Below, piece by piece: positions 18,756-27,580 of a stretch of 64,000 nt of DNA. The stretch is from Eshraghiella crossota. Its GTDB lineage: Bacteria; Bacillota; Clostridia; Lachnospirales; Lachnospiraceae. Each line of letters begins with the position of its first letter. Position 1 is the first letter of the stretch. The notes beneath the pieces were generated by a model. It was not told the origin of the DNA, searched no databases, and saw only the letters and a program-made list of their open reading frames with translations. A program made the position numbers and the translations under genes. The stretch lies in assembly GCF_025148445.1 (NCBI RefSeq), contig NZ_CP102270.1:682001-746000 (forward strand). Direction: 5' to 3'.

Positions 18756-18949
18756 ATTTACTATTAAAAATGTCATTTTTTGCGGACATACCCTTGAAAA
18801 TAGGAAAAACATAGGAAATTCTCTGAATTATTGATGTGTAACTACTGGTTATTGTATATGGATAAAAGAAATATTAAACTAATGATAGTAGCTATTTTAA
18901 TAAAGTACTACAAAAAGTAAACATAAATTTATGAAGGAGGATATTGTTT
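18756..18949 (+). repeat. Duplicated upstream block U, copy 2
   Basis: A homologue of 15882-16074. The inverted repeat ATGTC...GACAT is at 18770-18789 with a 10-nt centre. The ribosome site GAAGGAGG lies just before the ATG at 18950. Confidence 0.85.
18852..18880 (+). promoter_or_regulatory. Promoter in block U, copy 2
   Basis: TTGTAT (18852-18857), 17-bp spacer identical over most of its length to copy 1, TAAACT (18875-18880). Confidence 0.6.
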
Positions 18950-20959
18950 ATGAAAAAGAAGTTTTTATTAACGGCAATTCTGGCAGCAACTGTAGCAGTA
19001 GCTGTTCCGACAGCTATGACGCAGTCAGCTGATGCAGCTACCAATGATGCATCTTCTGCTTCTGTTACATCAATGACAGCAACAGCCGCCCAGTCAGGTA
19101 AATGGATTCATGGAGGCGGATGGTGGTATCAGTATGCAGACGGTACATATCCAAAAGATTGTTTTGCAGAAATCAATGGCAAGACATACTATTTTGACCA
19201 TAGTGGTTATATGGTAACAGGCTGGAAGGAAATAGATTACAATACATATTATTTTGACAGAAACGGTGCTATGGTAACGGGCTGGCAGAGTATTGATGGC
19301 AAGCGGTATCATTTTGACGAAGATGGCTGTATGGCAACTTATATTACATACGTGAATGATAAACAGCAGGTATTTGCACCTTCAGGACAGTGGGTAAGCG
19401 GATGGACATTTGACAGAAAAATTTACTATAATGATGATGGAACAGTAGATTGGGATAACCATAGTTGGTATTATGCTAATTCAGATGGAACACCATATGA
19501 TTATAATGCAAATGATGATATAGGTGGTGGCTGGCTTCAGTATGGCGGCAAATGGTATTATATTGATTCTGATGGCAGAATGTTAACAGACCAAACAGTA
19601 AACGTTTATGGAAAAAACTATAGACTTAAAGATGATGGCTCAATGTTAACAGGCTGGTATCAGAGTGGAAATGACTGGTATTATTCAAATGCTGACGGAA
19701 CAGTATATAATGGCTGGCGCTTGAGCGGAAAGAATTGGTATTATTTTGACGAAGATGGCCGGATGGTAACTTATGTTACAGAAGTGAATAACAAACAGCA
19801 GGTATTTGCACCTTCAGGACAGTGGGTAAGCGGATGGACATTTGACAGAAAAATTTACTATAATGCTGACGGAACAGTAGATTGGGATAACTATAATTGG
19901 TATTATGCTAATTCAGACGGAACACCATATGATTACAATAAGAATGATGATATAAATGGCGGCTGGCTCCAGTATGGCGGCAAATGGTATTATATTGATT
20001 CTGATGGCAAAATGTTAACAGATTGTATAGTTACAGTCTATGGAAAAGATTACCGTCTTAAACCTGATGGAACAATGGTAACAGGCTGGTATCAGAGTGG
20101 AAGTGAATGGTATTATTCGAATGCTGACGGAACATTATATGATGGCTGGCTCTTGTACGGAAAGAATTGGTATTATATTAATGGATATGGCTGTATGGCG
20201 ACCAGTACTTCGGTAGGAAGTAATGGCAAGGATTATTATGTTGGAAAAGATGGTAAACTTGTAACCGGTTGGTACTATTACAAATATAAATCAAATGGTT
20301 ATTCAGACGAATATTGGATGTATATGGATTCTGATGGAAGCCAATATACCGGATGGGTATCAAGTGGTGATAATTGGTACTATATTGAAAACGGAAAAAT
20401 GCAGTGTGAGCAATGGATAACTAGTAAAGGAAAAGATTATTATCTTGGAAAAGATGGTAGACCTGTATCCGGATGGTACCATAACAGCTATCAATCAGAT
20501 TCAAGTAATTTTTCATACGAATATTGGATGTATATGAACTCTGATGGAAGCAAATACACCGGATGGGTATCAAGTGGTGGCAAGTGGTATTATATAAACA
20601 ATTCAACAATGGTTTGTGATAGCGGGGATGACTGTGTTAATATTGAGCATTACAGAAAGTCCGATGGAGAAATCGATTATGATAAGTACAATGAAGCACG
20701 TAACAAATCAAGAGGATATGTGTTTGATAAGACAGGTGCAATGGTAACAGGCTGGTATCGTACTACGGGTACTTCTGAGGGAGGAAAAGTGTATGGAAGC
20801 TCTTGGTATTATATGGATTCAGATGGTCAGGGTCATCAGGGCTGGTTAAAATATAACGGTTCGTGGTATTATTTTGTAAAAGGTAGAATGCAGACAAACT
20901 GCATTGCTCCTGACGGAAGTTATTTAGGAGCTGACGGCATAAGCCGTAAAATCAGATAA
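18950..20959 (+). CDS. Secreted choline-binding-repeat protein B (repeat-only)
   Basis: A 669-residue paralogue of the protein at 16075. It has a near-identical signal peptide and N-terminal repeats, but internal duplication of a block of about 150 residues (the [25 protein letters not shown] unit occurs twice) makes it longer. The C-terminal about 90 residues match protein A closely. I chose ATG 18950 after GAAGGAGG; a TTG two codons earlier is not needed. It is entirely GW/choline-binding repeats, with no enzymatic domain. The two proteins probably form related surface layers or adhesins of different reach. It is monocistronic, with its own U promoter block and terminator. Confidence 0.88.
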   Translation: MKKKFLLTAILAATVAVAVPTAMTQSADAATNDASSASVTSMTATAAQSGKWIHGGGWWYQYADGTYPKDCFAEINGKTYYFDHSGYMVTGWKEIDYNTYYFDRNGAMVTGWQSIDGKRYHFDEDGCMATYITYVNDKQQVFAPSGQWVSGWTFDRKIYYNDDGTVDWDNHSWYYANSDGTPYDYNANDDIGGGWLQYGGKWYYIDSDGRMLTDQTVNVYGKNYRLKDDGSMLTGWYQSGNDWYYSNADGTVYNGWRLSGKNWYYFDEDGRMVTYVTEVNNKQQVFAPSGQWVSGWTFDRKIYYNADGTVDWDNYNWYYANSDGTPYDYNKNDDINGGWLQYGGKWYYIDSDGKMLTDCIVTVYGKDYRLKPDGTMVTGWYQSGSEWYYSNADGTLYDGWLLYGKNWYYINGYGCMATSTSVGSNGKDYYVGKDGKLVTGWYYYKYKSNGYSDEYWMYMDSDGSQYTGWVSSGDNWYYIENGKMQCEQWITSKGKDYYLGKDGRPVSGWYHNSYQSDSSNFSYEYWMYMNSDGSKYTGWVSSGGKWYYINNSTMVCDSGDDCVNIEHYRKSDGEIDYDKYNEARNKSRGYVFDKTGAMVTGWYRTTGTSEGGKVYGSSWYYMDSDGQGHQGWLKYNGSWYYFVKGRMQTNCIAPDGSYLGADGISRKIR

Positions 20960-20973
20960 TTTGAAGATGAAGA

Positions 20974-21008
20974 AGAGATTTCCGCGTATGTGCGCGGAAG
21001 TCTCTTTA
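20974..21008 (+). terminator. Terminator T, copy 3, after choline-binding protein B
   Basis: AGAGATTTCCGCG and CGCGGAAGTCTCT arms form a strong stem, but the T-tail is short (TTT). Confidence 0.75.
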
Positions 21009-21032
21009 AAATATTAAGGATAACAAGGATAG

Positions 21033-21081
21033 GAAAGGAGCCGGCGGAGCCGGAATGTGACACAGTCACATTGGATTATGT
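21033..21081 (+). promoter_or_regulatory. Two-hairpin 5' leader in front of the CHAP/LRR protein gene
   Basis: GGAAAGGAG (21032-21040) is followed by CCGG-N5-CCGG (21041-21053), AA, then a perfect TGTGAC-ACA-GTCACA hairpin (21056-21070), TTGGATTATGT and the ATG. The order of elements matches the leader at 3984-4030, although the second hairpin has a different sequence. That suggests structure is what is conserved. Confidence 0.5.
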
Positions 21082-24000
21082 ATGAAAAAGGGAATGAAAC
21101 TGATAGCCTTTATACTGGCAGCAGTTGTAACAGTTAGTTCTGTTTTACCCGCAAATGTATATGCAAATACGAATGCAGATGATAATACATATGTGGAAGA
21201 AAGTATATTGGCAAAGCAGATAGTCAGTGATTCACAACTTAAAAGTGAATTAGCAGAGTTGTATCAGAAATGTTTACAGAATTCAGGAAAGACAAGTTTT
21301 CATGGATGGTGTGGTGCATTTGTGGGACAGCAGCTCAATGCGTTGGGCATTGATTCAAAGACCGGTACTGGTTTTAATGGAAATGGTAATACATGGTATC
21401 CATGCCTTCTTGATAATGTAGAGACAAATTCCGGACATACACAGAAAAAATATGCAGGTAGGGATTGTCTCAAAAGTATAGCAGCTGATGCGGGGGACGA
21501 ACCTGCCTATAATATTGTGGTAAGTTTTCCAAACAGTACAGGTTCTAATACCAGTTATGGACATGTAATATTTATATATGCCATTGTAGGAAATACAGCA
21601 TATTATATTGAAAGCTATGGAACATCGTTCGGAGCAGAGGGAACACCTATTGCAAGAGATATTGACGGATTAATGAATGAATACTGCAGCCTCTATGGTA
21701 CAGCACAGGGAGCAGTGTGGTTCTCAGGTGGCGGAGGAATATCATATATTAATGATGATGAGATGTTTTCAAAATATCCATATTACTTTAATGATGACAC
21801 ATATAATGCCATGTTCAGAAACGCAAGGTCTGAAATATATGATGCACTTGATAACGCTGACAGCAGCCGTATGCTTATCGCAATTATGACAGCACTTAGT
21901 GAAGGTAAAGATTTAATTATTAAACAGTTGCTTTCATCTGTAACTGACGGCATAGATTCAACGTCGGATGAAGCAATTGACAAAGCAACGCTTGATTTTG
22001 TACAGACGATGTTAGGAAACGAGACGTTCCTGTCATCATTTATTACGAGTGCACAGTCAAAAATTAAAGGAATTAAATTAGGATATGATTTATTTTCTAC
22101 GACGGGTAAAGAGGCATTTTCAAAAGAAGCAAGTACATTACTTGGCGTCCACAAGGAAGTATTTGATTTACAGCTTAGCAAATTCCTTGATAATACAGGG
22201 AAAGTGACTAAGATAACAAAATATGGACTTGATGTATCAAAGGTGGTAGCATCCGCCGTTGAGATGGAATATATCAATATTGAAGTTGTGGAACAGCTTA
22301 AAACATTACTCATTCAATATGGTTACGACAATACTGAGTTATATGAAGGAATATCAAGACTGGATGCAAAACTTCATCTTGATATTACCACAAGAGTATT
22401 TGATACAGTTGCTAACGATGCCGTTCTCAATATTTTGTCAGAGGTAGGAGATACAGTTTTCAATGCACTTGTATCTGAAGATATGGGAATTGCGTATGCA
22501 ATCGTGAACGTGGCAGCAAAAGCTTCGGTTTATTTTTTCTATGAGAAACTTGGTAATGGAATTAAACTTGATGACGTGCTAGAAACATACGCACTTTATG
22601 AGTTTCAGGATACATTATTTGCGTTAAAGACAGATATGTATATGAAACTGTTATCAGGAAAAGCTGATTTAAGCAGTGCAGCAGAAAATTATGAACTTAT
22701 ATGGAATGCTTACAGGGCAGGTATTGTAAGTGGTCTTAACAGTGCCTGTGAAATTACAAAGTCAAAAAGTTTAAAAAGTGTCCGTGAAAATATGAAAGAA
22801 ACATTAGCAGGAACATTCACATACGATAAGTTTCTGGAAAGATGCAGGGCAGCCGCAATGCAGGCTGTAGTTAACGGTAATGCGGTAACGGTTGGCAGTA
22901 GTAACACAGATTCCGATGCTGAATCAAAAAGTGAAGCTATTGTAGAAAAAAGACTTGCTAAAATAATAGAAATGTATCCGTCAGGCAGTTCAAAATTCGA
23001 GATGATGTATGATAATAAAAAAGGTTCATTTGCATTTACGGAATTTGTATTCAGGACATTGTATGAAAATATTATAGACGGAACTGTGGCATCGGATAAG
23101 CAGTATGTATACTCAAGACCATATCAGACAACCAAAATTGGAACACTGCATGGCAGTGAAGTATCGGAAGACGCAATTGGAATCCTTATAAGCAAAGCCA
23201 AAGTAGGAGATGTTATTCTTGGATATGGTGAAAAATATGGATTACATTCCATGATATTTAAAGAAGCAACCGATAATGGTATTGTTGTATATGATAGCTG
23301 CTGGGACAAAGAAAAAAATGGTGATTATACTGTTCTTCTCCATGAAATACCTTATACAGAATTAGCAGAATGGGTTGGAAACGGAACTTCAGAAAGTGAA
23401 GGCGGTCTGTCTTTATATCACTTTATAAGTTATAATTCGTTATATAAACGTAATAGTGAAATACAGGCTGATGATAAGGATAATTTCATAATTGATGAAA
23501 ATGGTGTGCTTACAGGATATAAGGGATATAAAACTTTTGTTAAAATTCCTGATACCGTAAAGGCAATTGGAGATAATGCTTTCAAAAATAATGATATGAT
23601 TCGTAACATATACATTCCTGACAGTGTGACAAGTATTGGAGAAAATGCATTTTATGATTGTGACCAGCTTACATCCGTATTTATCCCTGACAGTGTGACA
23701 AGTGTGGGTTCATCATGCTTTGATAGCTGTAATAATCTGACATATGCAAAGCTCCCACAGAATATGGATGTGGTAAGTTCAAATATGTTTTATGAATGTA
23801 AGAAATTAGAGACTGTTGTATTCGGTATGAATGTGACGGAGATAAGATGGTATGCGTTTTATAATTGCAGTCAGCTGAAAGTTGATTTGCCGGGTAATAT
23901 TGTGAAAATAGGTGATAGCACATTTAGAAACTGTAAGAGCCTGACAGAGATAACAATACCAAAGAGCCTTACGGATTGTAGTTCTGATATCTTTTCCGGT

Positions 24001-27000
24001 TGCAGTAATTTAAAAACAATAAAATTTGAAAAAGGAATAACAACAATACCGGCGTACCTGTTTTGTGGAAGTAATAGCTGGTTTGACGGATTGGAAGAAA
24101 TAGATATACCTGAAACAGTAACAACGATAGGGAGCTATGCGTTTGAAAATTGCAAAAATTTAACAACTGTAACAGGAATGAAGAATGTAACAAAGATAGG
24201 AAGTAATGCGTTTTATAACTGCAGTAACTTAGTAAATATTAAGCTTCCTGAAAACCTGGCAGAGATAGGAGCTTGGGCATTTTATAATTGTAGCCAATTA
24301 AAAGTTGATTTGCCGGGTAATATTGTGAAAATAGGTGTGGGTACATTTGAAAATTGTAAAAGCCTGACAGAGATAACCATACCAAAGAGCCTTACAGAGT
24401 GTGATTGGAGAATTTTTTCCGGTTGTAGTAACTTGAAAACAATAAAATTTGAAAAGGGAATAACAACAATACCAGCGAATCTGTTTTATGGAGCTGATAC
24501 CATATGGTTTGACGGATTGGAAGAAATAGATATACCTGAAACGGTAACAACGATAGGAAATAGTGCGTTTTTCAATTGTAGAAATTTAACAACTGTAACG
24601 GGAATGAAGAATGTAACAAAGATAGGAAGTAATGCGTTTTATAACTGCAGTAACTTAGTAAATATTAAGCTTCCTGAAAACCTGGCAGAGATAGGAGCTT
24701 GGGCATTTTATAATTGTAGCCAATTAAAAGTTGATTTGCCGGGTAATATTGTGAAAATAGGTGTGGGTACATTTGAAAATTGTAAAAGCCTGACAGAGAT
24801 AACCATACCAAAGAGCCTTACAGAGTGTGATTGGAGAATTTTTTCCGGTTGTAGTAACTTGAAAACAATAAAATTTGAAAAGGGAATAACAACAATACCA
24901 GCGAATCTGTTTTATGGAGCTGATACCATATGGTTTGACGGATTGGAAGAAATAGATATACCTGAAACAGTAACAACGATAGGAAATAGTGCGTTTTTCA
25001 ATTGTAGAAATTTAACAACTGTAACAGGAATGAAGAATGTAACGAAGATAGGAGATAATGCATTCTATAATTGCAGTAACTTAAAAGAAATAACAATCCC
25101 AAATACTGTTGAAAGTATGGGTACATCAATATTTTATGGTTGTACATCATTAAAATCTGTTGTCTTACCAAATAAAAGAGTTAATATAACTGATTCAACA
25201 TTTTACAATTGTTCATCGCTTGAAAGTATTACATTACCTGATACAGTAGAATATATACGAAATAATGCATTTTATGGATGCAGTTCTCTTAAAAAAATTG
25301 TATGGAGTAAATCAATTAAGGAAATAGAGAATAATGCTTTCAAAGGATGTTCATCTCTTACAGAAATTATTATACCTGATGGTGTTACATCAATAGGAAG
25401 CAACGCATTTCAGAATTGTACATCATTGGCTTCAGTTCGGATACCTAATAGTGTTACTTCTTTAGGAACATATATCTTTGATGGATGCAGTTTATTGACA
25501 GATGTGGCTCTTGGTAAAGGCTTAACAACAATACCAAGCTATATGTTTAGTAACTGTGAGTCATTGAAAAACATAAAAATACCATATAATGTGGCAACAA
25601 TAGGAAGCTATGCATTTTTGAATGATACAGCTTTTACAGAAATTACAATTCCAAGAAAGACTACTGCTATTAACAGCAATGCTTTCAGTTATCCGGGAAA
25701 ACTGAATATATATGGAATTTCCGGAACTTATGCAGAGACTTTTGCCAATGAGAATAATATTAAATTTACCAACAGGGAAGTTAATGCTTCAAAAGTTGAA
25801 CTGAATGAATCACAAATCACTCTCAATAAGGGTGATACATACAACCTTATCATGAGTGTTACACCGGATGATTTTACAGATGCCGTAACGTGGAAATCAA
25901 CAGATACAGATGTTGTCACAGTTACAGAAACAGGTGTTATTAAAGCGGTGGGAACAGGAACAGCGACGATAAAACTTACAGTTGGTAATGTCAGTGCCTC
26001 ATGCCTTATAACTGTTCTTCAGCCGGTGACATCAATATCACTGGACAGAAGTTCATTATCGCTTGATTCAGCAGATAATTATCAGCTTTCGGCATATATT
26101 TATCCATCAACAGCAAGCAATAAGAATGTTGTATGGGAAAGCTCTGACCCATCAGTGGCAACAATTGATGATAACGGAATGGTAACAGCACTTAAAAAAG
26201 GAACAGCTAAGATTACTGTTAAGGCAATGGATGGAAGCAATGTTTCTGCCAGCTGTACAGTGACAGTAAAAAATACAACTTATGTCTGTGATACTGTAGA
26301 TAAAATCGAAAGTCAGCATAATTATGAAAATGAATGTTCGGACAGCTGGATATATACGATTGAAGGTGCCGAATGTATTGAAGTTGGATTCGATGAAAGA
26401 ACAACTGTTGAAAGTGGTTTTGATTATATTTATATTTTCTCGGCTGATGACACTATGGTAGGACAATATACAGGAACGGATCTGGCAGGAAAAACAATAC
26501 GTATTGAAGGCTCGAAAGTCCGTATAAAACTGGAATCTGATGGCTCGGGTAATGAATGGGGCTTCAAGGTAACATCTGTAAAACGTGCTTCAAAATCGCA
26601 CATGATGGAATTAATTCCTGCAAAAGAAGCTACATGTATTGAAGAAGGTAATAATTCTTACTATTATTGCAGTGAATGTAATAAATATTTTAAGGATGAA
26701 GCCGGAACTATAGAAACAACAATCAGTGATGAAATAATACCTGTGAAAAAAGACCATGAATACGTTAATGGTTATTGTAAGTATTGTAATAAAGCACAAT
26801 ATGAAGCAGGCTGGAAAAAAACCTCTACCGGCTGGTGGTATGATAACGGAGACGGAACATATCCAAAGAACGAATGGAAATATATAGATGGCAAGTGGTA
26901 TCACTTTGATGAAAGAGGTTATAGACAGACAGGCTGGAAATACATAGGAAGCAACTGGTATTTCTTCAATGAATCAGGTGATATGAGAACAGGCTGGTTT

Positions 27001-27471
27001 ACAAGATATGGTAAAACTTATTACTGCAAGCCGGATGGTTCAATGGCAAGACAGTTTGTAAAGGTCGGCAGTTCAACATACTACTTTGACAGCGAAGGTG
27101 CATTACAGACGGGTTGGAAAAAGGTAGGCAATAAATGGTACTATATGAATAGTAATGGTATTGTCCAGACCGGTTGGAAACAGCTTGGCAAAAATTGGTA
27201 CTATCTTAATAGTGATGGCTCAATGCAGACGGGCTGGAAACAGGTAGGCAGGTATTGGTACTATATGGATGGTAACGGAGTAATGCAGACGGGCTGGAAG
27301 CAGATAGGAAAGAACTGGTACTACATGGACAGCAATGGAGTAATGCAGACAGGCTGGAAATATATAGGAAAGAACTGGTACTACATGGATGGCAACGGAG
27401 TGATGCAGACCGGCTGGAAGACAATTAGTGGAAGAAGGTATTATTTCTACGCTAATGGTGCTATGAGATAA
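21082..27471 (+). CDS. Giant secreted CHAP-domain protein with BspA-type LRRs, Big2, CUB-like and choline-binding domains
   Basis: A 2129-residue secreted protein with a signal peptide to about residue 29. A CHAP-type amidase domain has Cys77 (HGWCGAFV) and His161 (SYGHVIFIY). A helical region follows (about 220-610), then a second CHAP/NlpC-like domain (about 635-775). That one keeps its His722 (GLHSMIF), but the expected Cys is Ser649 (GSFAFTEF), so it is probably inactive. BspA-like LRR_5 repeats (about 800-1560) contain a recent tandem duplication. Two Big2 domains (about 1570-1735), a CUB-like domain and a small CxxC-rich segment come next, and about eleven choline-binding repeats end the protein. 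It likely cuts peptidoglycan while bound to phosphocholine, or acts as an adhesin. Start codon choice follows the signal peptide. Confidence 0.88.
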   Translation: MKKGMKLIAFILAAVVTVSSVLPANVYANTNADDNTYVEESILAKQIVSDSQLKSELAELYQKCLQNSGKTSFHGWCGAFVGQQLNALGIDSKTGTGFNGNGNTWYPCLLDNVETNSGHTQKKYAGRDCLKSIAADAGDEPAYNIVVSFPNSTGSNTSYGHVIFIYAIVGNTAYYIESYGTSFGAEGTPIARDIDGLMNEYCSLYGTAQGAVWFSGGGGISYINDDEMFSKYPYYFNDDTYNAMFRNARSEIYDALDNADSSRMLIAIMTALSEGKDLIIKQLLSSVTDGIDSTSDEAIDKATLDFVQTMLGNETFLSSFITSAQSKIKGIKLGYDLFSTTGKEAFSKEASTLLGVHKEVFDLQLSKFLDNTGKVTKITKYGLDVSKVVASAVEMEYINIEVVEQLKTLLIQYGYDNTELYEGISRLDAKLHLDITTRVFDTVANDAVLNILSEVGDTVFNALVSEDMGIAYAIVNVAAKASVYFFYEKLGNGIKLDDVLETYALYEFQDTLFALKTDMYMKLLSGKADLSSAAENYELIWNAYRAGIVSGLNSACEITKSKSLKSVRENMKETLAGTFTYDKFLERCRAAAMQAVVNGNAVTVGSSNTDSDAESKSEAIVEKRLAKIIEMYPSGSSKFEMMYDNKKGSFAFTEFVFRTLYENIIDGTVASDKQYVYSRPYQTTKIGTLHGSEVSEDAIGILISKAKVGDVILGYGEKYGLHSMIFKEATDNGIVVYDSCWDKEKNGDYTVLLHEIPYTELAEWVGNGTSESEGGLSLYHFISYNSLYKRNSEIQADDKDNFIIDENGVLTGYKGYKTFVKIPDTVKAIGDNAFKNNDMIRNIYIPDSVTSIGENAFYDCDQLTSVFIPDSVTSVGSSCFDSCNNLTYAKLPQNMDVVSSNMFYECKKLETVVFGMNVTEIRWYAFYNCSQLKVDLPGNIVKIGDSTFRNCKSLTEITIPKSLTDCSSDIFSGCSNLKTIKFEKGITTIPAYLFCGSNSWFDGLEEIDIPETVTTIGSYAFENCKNLTTVTGMKNVTKIGSNAFYNCSNLVNIKLPENLAEIGAWAFYNCSQLKVDLPGNIVKIGVGTFENCKSLTEITIPKSLTECDWRIFSGCSNLKTIKFEKGITTIPANLFYGADTIWFDGLEEIDIPETVTTIGNSAFFNCRNLTTVTGMKNVTKIGSNAFYNCSNLVNIKLPENLAEIGAWAFYNCSQLKVDLPGNIVKIGVGTFENCKSLTEITIPKSLTECDWRIFSGCSNLKTIKFEKGITTIPANLFYGADTIWFDGLEEIDIPETVTTIGNSAFFNCRNLTTVTGMKNVTKIGDNAFYNCSNLKEITIPNTVESMGTSIFYGCTSLKSVVLPNKRVNITDSTFYNCSSLESITLPDTVEYIRNNAFYGCSSLKKIVWSKSIKEIENNAFKGCSSLTEIIIPDGVTSIGSNAFQNCTSLASVRIPNSVTSLGTYIFDGCSLLTDVALGKGLTTIPSYMFSNCESLKNIKIPYNVATIGSYAFLNDTAFTEITIPRKTTAINSNAFSYPGKLNIYGISGTYAETFANENNIKFTNREVNASKVELNESQITLNKGDTYNLIMSVTPDDFTDAVTWKSTDTDVVTVTETGVIKAVGTGTATIKLTVGNVSASCLITVLQPVTSISLDRSSLSLDSADNYQLSAYIYPSTASNKNVVWESSDPSVATIDDNGMVTALKKGTAKITVKAMDGSNVSASCTVTVKNTTYVCDTVDKIESQHNYENECSDSWIYTIEGAECIEVGFDERTTVESGFDYIYIFSADDTMVGQYTGTDLAGKTIRIEGSKVRIKLESDGSGNEWGFKVTSVKRASKSHMMELIPAKEATCIEEGNNSYYYCSECNKYFKDEAGTIETTISDEIIPVKKDHEYVNGYCKYCNKAQYEAGWKKTSTGWWYDNGDGTYPKNEWKYIDGKWYHFDERGYRQTGWKYIGSNWYFFNESGDMRTGWFTRYGKTYYCKPDGSMARQFVKVGSSTYYFDSEGALQTGWKKVGNKWYYMNSNGIVQTGWKQLGKNWYYLNSDGSMQTGWKQVGRYWYYMDGNGVMQTGWKQIGKNWYYMDSNGVMQTGWKYIGKNWYYMDGNGVMQTGWKTISGRRYYFYANGAMR
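24181..25032 (+). repeat. Tandem duplication, 2 x 426 bp, inside the LRR region
   Basis: 24181-24606 and 24607-25032 are almost identical: I found only two differences by eye, both third-position A/G. The unit is 142 codons, so the frame is kept. A more diverged copy of most of the unit precedes it (from about 23829). Confidence 0.92.
26805..27471 (+). repeat. Choline-binding repeat module of the CHAP protein
   Basis: From 26941 it is nearly identical to 15001-15471 of the papain-like protease gene, with one additional 60-bp unit (27301-27360). Confidence 0.9.
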
Positions 27472-27478
27472 AAAGTAC

Positions 27479-27507
27479 TTTACAAAACTAAATATAAGGT
27501 ATATTAT
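27479..27507 (+). promoter_or_regulatory. Promoter of the phosphocholine (lic) operon
   Basis: TTTACA (27479-27484), 17-bp spacer, TATTAT (27502-27507). The predicted start site falls at the 5' edge of the hairpin at 27511. Confidence 0.65.
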
Positions 27508-27510
27508 GAA

Positions 27511-27545
27511 AAAGTCCTAGTGGAAGACACTGGGACTTTATATCA
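27511..27545 (+). terminator. Hairpin between the CHAP protein gene and the lic operon
   Basis: A 12-bp stem with one G-T pair (27511-27522 with 27528-27539) and a 5-nt loop; the tail TTTATAT is weak. It can terminate the upstream transcript. If the promoter above is right, it is also the extreme 5' structure of the lic mRNA. Confidence 0.65.
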
Positions 27546-27580
27546 CCTTAATGTTCACAATAATATATAGGAGAATGTAC

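Noticed and set aside
21783-22313. Minus-strand 176-residue frame inside the CHAP protein gene
   Set aside because: No recognisable domain or ribosome site, and the plus-strand frame is continuous through the region.
23829-25032. CRISPR-like array suggested by regular repeats
   Set aside because: The repeats are protein-coding LRR units in frame, with no short palindromic repeat and no unique spacers.
27206-27424. Minus-strand serine/cysteine-rich frame
   Set aside because: It is the complement of the choline-binding repeats.
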